DNA of 12,016 nt from Kiritimatiellia bacterium (GTDB taxonomy: Bacteria > Verrucomicrobiota > Kiritimatiellia > SLAD01): contig SLAD01000354.1 of the NCBI GenBank assembly GCA_007126995.1, positions 1 through 12,016 on the forward strand. Reading direction: 5' to 3'. Every line of letters begins with the position of its first letter. Position 1 is the first letter of the stretch. Both the position numbers and the translations under genes were made by a program. Below the pieces are notes generated by a model that searched no databases, was not told the DNA's origin, and saw only the letters and a list, made by a program, of their open reading frames with translations. Below are positions 7,259-12,016 of this stretch, piece after piece.

Positions 7259-8704
7259 ATGACGTCTGAACCGTTGTCTCAGTCCCCTGAACTTCAGCCC
7301 GGGGGGTACCGCGAACTGCTGCGTGTTGCGTGGCCGCTGATGATCAGCATGGGCTCGTTCACGCTGATGCAGTTCGTCGACCGGATGTTTCTGGCGTGGC
7401 ACAGCCCGATCTCCATTCAAGCGGCGGTGCCAGCGGGAATCCTGCACTTCACCTTCGTCTGCGCGTTCATGGCGCTGGCGGGATTCTCGAACATGTTTGT
7501 GGCGCAATTCGAAGGGGCCGGCGATCCTGCCGGGTGTTCCCGTGCCACGGCACAATCGGTCTGGCTGGCGTTGATTTCATGGCCGATCATGCTGTTACTC
7601 ATACCGGCGGGACAATTGGTTCTGCGTTCCAGCGGGCATCCTGCGGATGTTCTGGAGGAGGAGTTACTCTACTTCACGATCTTGATGTTGGGCAGCGTGG
7701 CGACGCCGCTGGGTGCGGCCATTAGTGGTTTCTTCACCGGCTTGGGCAACACGCGGATCGTCATGGTGGCCACCGTAATCGCGAATGCGATAAACGTGGT
7801 GCTGGATTATATCCTTATCTTCGGGCATGCCGGGTTTCCGGCGATGGGGATTCGCGGTGCGGCGTGGGCGTCGGTGATCTCCGCCTTTATCATGCCGCTG
7901 ATCCTGTTCGTGTTGTACTTCGGGCCACGCTTTAATCAGCGCTATCGAACGCGATCCAATTTCCATTGGGACGGCCCGTTGTGTTGGCGGCTGGTTCGTT
8001 TCGGCACGCCGTCCGGCGTGCATATGGCGTTGGACGTGGCCTCCTTCGCGATCTTCATCCTGCTCACCGGCCGCATGGGCGCCGTCGCCTTGGCGGCCAG
8101 CAACATCGCGTTGAGTGTCAACATGTTGGCCTTCCTGCCGATGATCGGGATCGGCATCGCAGCATCGACCGTGGTCGGACAATATCAGGGTCGACAAGAG
8201 CCGCATCATGCTGAGCGCGCCGGATGGACGGCCTTCAAGATCGGCATCATCTATATGACCGTGATTGGACTCTCGTATGTCGTGTTTCCGGGCTTCTATC
8301 TCGGTTTCTTCACCGAACGATCCGGCGCCGAATTGTCCTTGGCCGAAATCTATCCCGTTGGCCGTGTGCTGATGATGATCATGGCCGTGTGGGGACTGAC
8401 CGATGCCGCCAACCTGGCTTTGTCCGGAGCGCTCAAGGGGGCAGGGGACACACGCTTCGTCATGCTGTTTTCGCTGGTTATGGCGTGGGGCATGTTGGTG
8501 CCGGGACAGATCGTGCTGGTCTTTGTGCTGAATTATGGCGTGATTGCGGCTTGGATGTGGACCGCCTTCTACATCATGTTGATGGCTGTTGGCTTTACGT
8601 GGCGATTCCGGCAGGGTCGCTGGAAAACCATCGACATGCTGGGTACAGGGCAGGCTGTGCAGCCGAATCGACCCGGCGCAGAAGCCGTGCTGGTGGTCGA
8701 CTGA
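7259..8704 (+). CDS. MATE-family multidrug/solute efflux transporter
   Basis: Inner-membrane antiporter that uses Na+ or H+ to export organic cations, drugs or metabolites. The 481 residues hold about twelve hydrophobic helices in two related halves. The N-terminal half has RVAWPLMISMGSFTLMQFVDRMFLAW (residues 22-47) and GFFTGLGNTRIVM near residues 157-169. The matching C-terminal motif, GALKGAGDTRFVM, lies near residues 390-402. This paired G-x-G-(N/D)-T-R signature is characteristic of MATE proteins. The substrate cannot be read from sequence. It ends the plus-strand run that begins at gatC, and its stop is only 2 bases from the end of the convergent aguA. The start lacks a clear Shine-Dalgarno sequence; with 2 bases after the previous stop, reinitiation is plausible. 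Confidence 0.9.
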   Translation: MTSEPLSQSPELQPGGYRELLRVAWPLMISMGSFTLMQFVDRMFLAWHSPISIQAAVPAGILHFTFVCAFMALAGFSNMFVAQFEGAGDPAGCSRATAQSVWLALISWPIMLLLIPAGQLVLRSSGHPADVLEEELLYFTILMLGSVATPLGAAISGFFTGLGNTRIVMVATVIANAINVVLDYILIFGHAGFPAMGIRGAAWASVISAFIMPLILFVLYFGPRFNQRYRTRSNFHWDGPLCWRLVRFGTPSGVHMALDVASFAIFILLTGRMGAVALAASNIALSVNMLAFLPMIGIGIAASTVVGQYQGRQEPHHAERAGWTAFKIGIIYMTVIGLSYVVFPGFYLGFFTERSGAELSLAEIYPVGRVLMMIMAVWGLTDAANLALSGALKGAGDTRFVMLFSLVMAWGMLVPGQIVLVFVLNYGVIAAWMWTAFYIMLMAVGFTWRFRQGRWKTIDMLGTGQAVQPNRPGAEAVLVVD

Positions 8705-8706
8705 CT

Positions 8707-9780
8707 TCAGCCTGCCGGTTCTTGCTGGGTGAGGCAGTGCAAGGTCCCCAAGCCGAGGACCAAATCAACGGCATGAATACCGATTACCGGTCGGTCCGTA
8801 AACACGTCGGCGAGGATGCCGAGCGCGACGCGGTCCTGCGGATCGTTAAAGGTGGGCACCAATATCGCTGCGTTGCTGATATAGAAGTTTGCATAACTGG
8901 CCGGCAACCGGACGCCGTCATGATAAAGCGGGGCCGGCATCGGTAGTTCAATCACGGTGAGCGAAGTGGGCCTTGCGCGCGGCGATTTCTTGATCTTTAC
9001 GCCTTGCAAACGTTCCCTGTTCTCTGCTAGCGCACGATAGTTCGCATCCTGCGGATCGCGCTCTTGCACCAGCACCACCGTCGTTTCATTCACAAAGCGG
9101 CAAATGTCGTCGACATGCCCGTGGGTGTCGTCGCCCACAATACCTTTGCCCAGCCAGATCGTTTGATGGACTCCGAAATATTGACGGAAGACCTGCTCGT
9201 AGTCTTCTGCCGAAAAACCGGGATTGCGCACTTGTTTCTTGGCGTCGAGCAGACATTCTTCAGTGGTCAGTAAGGTGCCACAGCCGTTGACATCAATTGC
9301 ACCGCCTTCCAGTACGACCTGTCGCCCGTTGTATTCGGCGACTGTGCGATCTGTGCTGACATACTTGGCTGCACGCGCCGGAATGCCATTATCCTTTTGC
9401 CAGCGGGGGTATCGTGCCCAGGCATTGAACTTGAAGTCGACGATACGACGTTTTCCCGATGAGCGATCCACGCTGAAGATCGGGCCGTAGTCACGGGTCC
9501 AGCCGCGATTCGTTGCCCATGTTAAAAGTTGCACGCGGCCGAGATCGGCGCCGGCCCGCAACAGCACCTTCCGCGCGCGCGCCGCCTGCGTAGCGGAAGG
9601 AACAAGTATTCGTACCTGCTCATCGCGGGTCAGATAGCGCACGATCTCGCCATAGACCCATGGAATGACGGCCATTTTCCCAGGCCAATCGGAGCGATTA
9701 TGCGGCCACGCAATCCAGGTGGCCTCGTGCGGGGCCCACTCGGCGGGCATCAGTAAGTCTAGTGCTTCGTCGGCGGGCAT
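8707..9780 (-). CDS. aguA: Agmatine deiminase (agmatine iminohydrolase)
   Basis: Hydrolyses agmatine to N-carbamoylputrescine and ammonia, the first of two steps to putrescine, in the cytoplasm. The 357-residue protein belongs to the PAD_porph/guanidino-modifying family. Landmarks are MPAEWAPHEATWIAWPH (11-27), NRGWTRDYGPIF with Asp97, LEGGAIDVNG with Glu158, GDDTHGHVDD with His222 and Asp224, and the C-terminal catalytic cysteine at 349 in LHCLTQQ. The glycine-rich loop before the cysteine reads LGLGTLHC where relatives usually have three consecutive glycines. Two in-frame ATGs lie 30 bases apart (ending at 9780 and 9750) within an exact 14-base repeat, so the start is ambiguous; I kept the longer form. 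It is the last gene of the aguB-unknown-aguA operon, 5 bases after the preceding stop. Confidence 0.92.
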   Translation of the reverse strand: MPADEALDLLMPAEWAPHEATWIAWPHNRSDWPGKMAVIPWVYGEIVRYLTRDEQVRILVPSATQAARARKVLLRAGADLGRVQLLTWATNRGWTRDYGPIFSVDRSSGKRRIVDFKFNAWARYPRWQKDNGIPARAAKYVSTDRTVAEYNGRQVVLEGGAIDVNGCGTLLTTEECLLDAKKQVRNPGFSAEDYEQVFRQYFGVHQTIWLGKGIVGDDTHGHVDDICRFVNETTVVLVQERDPQDANYRALAENRERLQGVKIKKSPRARPTSLTVIELPMPAPLYHDGVRLPASYANFYISNAAILVPTFNDPQDRVALGILADVFTDRPVIGIHAVDLVLGLGTLHCLTQQEPAG

Positions 9781-9783
9781 CAG
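9740..9783 (-). repeat. 14-bp direct repeat duplicating the aguA start region
   Basis: The plus-strand sequence TCGGCGGGCATCAG occurs exactly at 9740-9753 and again at 9770-9783, 30 bases apart. On the coding strand each copy reads CTG-ATG-CCC-GCC-GA, so both give an in-frame ATG (protein M1-P-A-D/E and M11-P-A-E). Homologues normally have M-P-A-E-W at the second position, so the first copy may be a small duplication that added ten residues or an upstream alternative start. Confidence 0.6.
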
Positions 9784-9785
9784 GC

Positions 9786-10316
9786 TCAGTCCATGTGTAG
9801 TGCAGCCATTACTTGCTGTCGATGTTCAGGTCCCAGCAGCGTGTTTAAGTCGTGTCGCAGGAGGGGACGATAATGCTGCACCGAGTTTTGCCAATTGCGT
9901 TCCACGCCTTGGATAAAGAAGTCCTTGCGTTGCGCTGACTCGTCGCGGGCGCTCAAGGTCGCATAGTCTCGCGCGCTCGCTTCAGCCAAGGAGGTTTCAA
10001 AGCGCTCGCGATCCTGATTCAACCTGCGCAAATTGGCCTTCACGCGATCAAGTGCCTGTCGTTGCTCCGCTGTCAAGGAGCCCAGGCCATGGAACTGCTG
10101 TTCGACTAGGTTGAGTTGCCGTTCTCGGTCCATAGCCGACCCGGAGGCGCTATTCAGGGGTGACAGCGATTGTCGTACGATATCAATGAGCTCCTCGGTA
10201 GGGTTTTCGGGCTCGGCGGGGGCGCGGAAGCGTTCAACCGGATCCACGCCTTGATGCCAATGCCAACCGATCCAGCCCAATGCCAAAATCAACAACAATA
10301 GGATAAGTCTTTTCAT
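9786..10316 (-). CDS. Unknown membrane-anchored helical protein in the putrescine operon
   Basis: I do not recognise this 176-residue protein. Residues 3-19 (two charged residues, then LILLLLILALGWIGWHW) form one hydrophobic helix without a clear cleavage site or lipobox, so it is probably anchored in the inner membrane with its body in the periplasm. The rest is polar and mostly helical in character: a Pro/Glu-rich linker at about 27-42, then long charged stretches rich in Glu, Arg and Gln (about 63-135) that could form a coiled coil or helical bundle, and a tail with several histidines and aromatics (QNSVQHYRPLLRHDLNTLL). There is no cysteine. It starts 12 bases after aguB and ends 5 bases before aguA, so it is co-transcribed with both; a role linked to polyamines is only a guess from position. 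The start ATG has a weak GGA upstream. Confidence 0.75.
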   Translation of the reverse strand: MKRLILLLLILALGWIGWHWHQGVDPVERFRAPAEPENPTEELIDIVRQSLSPLNSASGSAMDRERQLNLVEQQFHGLGSLTAEQRQALDRVKANLRRLNQDRERFETSLAEASARDYATLSARDESAQRKDFFIQGVERNWQNSVQHYRPLLRHDLNTLLGPEHRQQVMAALHMD

Positions 10317-10328
10317 GCGGAGTCCGTT

Positions 10329-11207
10329 CTATTTCCACCGTGCGGATAGATCGCCAAACGCATCGATCCGACGATCCCGCCAGAAGGGCCAAATCCTGCG
10401 AATGGCTTCGAGCCGGGTCAGATCGATATCCGCCACGATGATTTCCTCTTTGTCCACCGACGCTTCCGCCAGCACAACGCCCTGCGGGTCGCAAATGAAC
10501 GATTGTCCCCAAAACTCAATGCCGCCTTTTCCGTCGGGCGCAGGCTCGAAACCCACGCGGTTCACGGCCGCCAAATAGACCCCGTTCGCAATGGCGTGCC
10601 CACGCTGAACAGTCCGCCAGGCGTCATGCTGGGCTTCGCCTTGCTCGGCCTTCTCTTCCGGTGACCAGCCGATTGCGGTGGGGTAGCAGAGCACCGAAGC
10701 GCCCTGCATCGCGGTGAGCCGGGCGGCCTCGGGAAACCATTGGTCCCAGCAGATCAGCGTGCCGATCGAACCCGCCGAGGTCCGAAACGACTTGAATCCC
10801 AGATCGCCGGGTGTGAAATAGAACTTCTCATAGAATCCCGGATCGTCCGGGATATGCATTTTGCGGTACAGTCCCAAGCAGGATCCGTCGCGTTCCAGCA
10901 CCGCAATCGTATTGTGATAGATCCCCGGTGCGCGTTGCTCGAAGAACGGCATGATCACCACGACGCCGTTTGCCTTCGCGGCTGCGGCGACTTGCTGCAC
11001 CGCAGGGCCATCGGCCGGTTCTGCGAGATCGAAAAGATCTGGGTCTTCCGTCTGGCAGAAATACGGGGTGGTGCACAGCTCGGGCAGGCACACGATATCC
11101 GCGCCCAGTTGGGCCGCCTCGGCAATCTTGGCCGCGAGATTGGGCTTTTGGGCGCAGGCAAGCTGAATCGCGGCGATGCGGGTTTGGGATTTGGCGGATG
11201 ACGTCAT
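10329..11207 (-). CDS. aguB: N-carbamoylputrescine amidase
   Basis: Nitrilase-superfamily enzyme that hydrolyses N-carbamoylputrescine to putrescine, CO2 and ammonia, completing the route begun by AguA. The 292-residue protein has the full catalytic triad: Glu43 in CLPELCTTPYF, Lys116 in YRKMHIPDDPGFYEKFYF, and Cys153 in GTLICWDQWFPEAARL. The sequence around these residues and the IGWSPEEKAEQGEAQHDAW segment are characteristic of AguB rather than of beta-ureidopropionase or omega-amidases. It is the first gene of the minus-strand operon; no arginine decarboxylase is present here, so agmatine must be made elsewhere or imported. The only ATG that gives a full-length protein (11205-11207) has no Shine-Dalgarno sequence, and a possible -10 element is so close that the message may be leaderless. 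Confidence 0.93.
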   Translation of the reverse strand: MTSSAKSQTRIAAIQLACAQKPNLAAKIAEAAQLGADIVCLPELCTTPYFCQTEDPDLFDLAEPADGPAVQQVAAAAKANGVVVIMPFFEQRAPGIYHNTIAVLERDGSCLGLYRKMHIPDDPGFYEKFYFTPGDLGFKSFRTSAGSIGTLICWDQWFPEAARLTAMQGASVLCYPTAIGWSPEEKAEQGEAQHDAWRTVQRGHAIANGVYLAAVNRVGFEPAPDGKGGIEFWGQSFICDPQGVVLAEASVDKEEIIVADIDLTRLEAIRRIWPFWRDRRIDAFGDLSARWK

Positions 11208-11213
11208 ACGCGC

Positions 11214-11243
11214 AGTCTAGTCGGACTGACCAACGAAATGCAA
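11214..11243 (-). promoter_or_regulatory. Candidate promoter for the aguB operon
   Basis: On the minus strand TTGCAT (11238-11243 on plus) and TAGACT (11214-11219) are separated by 18 bases; each matches four of six consensus positions. Transcription would start about at the A of the aguB ATG (11207), which would give a leaderless message and agrees with the missing Shine-Dalgarno sequence. An inverted repeat, CAGTC at 11213-11217 with GACTG at 11224-11228, overlaps the -10 and could be an operator. The evidence is pattern only. Confidence 0.3.
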
Positions 11244-11278
11244 AAGTTTATCGCTCGAGATGCGCGCCGGAAATTGCA

Positions 11279-11307
11279 TTGCCCGCGTGGATCGCTTTCG
11301 TTATGCT
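11279..11307 (+). promoter_or_regulatory. Candidate sigma70 promoter for trpS
   Basis: TTGCCC at 11279-11284, a 17-base spacer and TATGCT at 11302-11307, each four of six to consensus. Transcription would begin near 11314, giving a leader of about 35 bases that contains AAGGA at 11334-11338. I see no T-box or Trp-codon leader ORF in this gap. The rest of the 141-base divergent region holds only the minus-strand candidate promoter. Confidence 0.45.
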
Positions 11308-11348
11308 CGCGGCTCATTTTGACCCCCTTCATTAAGGATTTGGTGAAC

Positions 11349-12016
11349 ATGCGTATTTTGTCGGGCATACAGCCCACGGGTAAGCCCCATTTGGGCAACT
11401 ATTTTGGTATGATGCGGCAGGCCATCGAGCTGCAGGAGCAGGGCGATGCCTATTATTTTATCGCCAATTATCACGCCCTGACGACGATTTCAGAGGCCGA
11501 GACGCTGCGCGCCAACACACAGGACGTGGCGCTGGATTTCCTGGCGTGTGGTCTGGATCCCGAAAAAACGGCTTTCTACCGCCAAAGCGATGTGCCGCAG
11601 GTGACGGAGCTGACCTGGATTCTGTCCTGCTTGGCGCCGATGGGGTTGTTGGAGCGGTGCCATTCCTATAAGGATAAGATCGCCCGCGGATTGACCGCTT
11701 CGCATGGTTTATTTTCGTATCCGGTCTTGATGGCCGCCGACATCTTGGCGGTACAGTCCAATGTGGTGCCGGTCGGGCGCGACCAGAAGCAACACATCGA
11801 GGTCACTCGTGATCTCGCCATCAAGTTCAATAACCAATACGGCGAGGTGTTCACTATTCCAGAACCTTCCATCCTGGAGGCGGGAGCGGTGGTGCCGGGG
11901 TTGGACGGCCAGAAGATGTCGAAGTCGTATGATAATACCATTGAAATTTTTGGTACCGCGAAGGCGGCCAAGAAGCAAATTATGCGGATCGTCACCGACA
12001 GCAAGCAGGTAGAGGA
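11349..12016 (+). CDS. trpS: Tryptophan-tRNA ligase, 3' end outside the window
   Basis: Class I aminoacyl-tRNA synthetase that charges tRNA(Trp). The first 222 residues are visible; the family is usually about 330, so roughly one third lies beyond the window. The opening MRILSGIQPTGKPHLGNYFG carries the HIGH-type ATP motif as HLGN (14-17), and GLDGQKMSKSYDNT carries KMSKS at 189-193. Between them are CHSYKDK, SYPVLMAADIL and VPVGRDQKQHIEVTRDLA, all standard for bacterial TrpRS. The reading frame is open to the last base. ATG 11349 is preferred because the protein then begins like its homologues; AAGGA at 11334-11338 is 10 bases upstream, and an in-frame GTG at 11343 (4 bases after AAGGA) is a possible alternative start adding two residues. 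Confidence 0.95.
   Translation, partial: MRILSGIQPTGKPHLGNYFGMMRQAIELQEQGDAYYFIANYHALTTISEAETLRANTQDVALDFLACGLDPEKTAFYRQSDVPQVTELTWILSCLAPMGLLERCHSYKDKIARGLTASHGLFSYPVLMAADILAVQSNVVPVGRDQKQHIEVTRDLAIKFNNQYGEVFTIPEPSILEAGAVVPGLDGQKMSKSYDNTIEIFGTAKAAKKQIMRIVTDSKQVE

Noticed and set aside
7664..8209. 181-residue minus-strand frame opposite the MATE gene
   Set aside because: The translation is rich in His/Arg/Gln and lacks any fold pattern; the plus-strand frame has clear MATE motifs.
8712..8761. Small hairpins (8712-8716 with 8733-8737; 8743-8747 with 8757-8761) as terminators for the MATE gene
   Set aside because: Stems are only 5 pairs with long loops and no T run, and they lie inside aguA coding sequence.
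8224..8946. 240-residue plus-strand frame crossing the MATE/aguA junction
   Set aside because: It overlaps two well-supported genes in other frames, with low-complexity Arg/Gly-rich translation and no family features.
11198..11207. Perfect palindrome ATGACGTCAT at the aguB start
   Set aside because: It lies within the first codons of aguB and is short enough to arise by chance; no second copy seen nearby.
1..12016. CRISPR arrays, tRNA/rRNA genes, insertion sequences, phage or defence genes
   Set aside because: I looked for regularly spaced repeats, cloverleaf-like sequence and transposase or integrase motifs and found none; all main frames are housekeeping or metabolic families.

Overview
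This window reads as an ordinary chromosomal, housekeeping-rich stretch from a moderately GC-rich bacterium. There are nine clearly placed protein families, tightly packed operons, Shine-Dalgarno sequences on several genes, and no sign of phage, insertion sequences, CRISPR, tRNA or rRNA. The GatCAB amidotransferase implies at least some indirect aminoacylation of Gln-tRNA and/or Asn-tRNA. A TruC-type pseudouridine synthase and an AguA/AguB putrescine route suggest a Gram-negative-type lineage. I cannot settle the phylum: a gammaproteobacterium or a PVC-group bacterium would both fit.

Layout, left to right. (1) 1-3124, plus strand: the 3' part of a ComEC/Rec2-type DNA-uptake channel gene, followed after a short gap by truC. 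The ComEC C-terminal domain looks like a metallo-beta-lactamase fold that has lost its metal-binding motifs. (2) 3125-3330: a non-coding stretch with a strong stem-loop, a sequence segment that can pair with either of two identical partners, and a 17-bp direct repeat. This is the least explained part of the window. (3) 3331-3729: a small four-helix membrane protein, perhaps PsiE-like. (4) about 3726-8704, plus strand: a probable operon gatC-gatA-gatB-DUF2007-MATE with gaps of -4 to +3 bases, preceded by a candidate sigma70 promoter. (5) 8707-11207, minus strand: aguB - unknown membrane-anchored protein - aguA, convergent with the MATE gene across only 2 bases. AguA converts agmatine to N-carbamoylputrescine and AguB converts that to putrescine. 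(6) 11349-12016, plus strand: the 5' two thirds of trpS, divergent from aguB, with a candidate promoter in the shared 141-base gap.

No clearly new multi-gene system is visible. The best leads are the structured 3125-3255 region with its small arginine-rich ORF, the degenerate ComEC beta-lactamase-like domain, and the unknown gene inside the putrescine operon.
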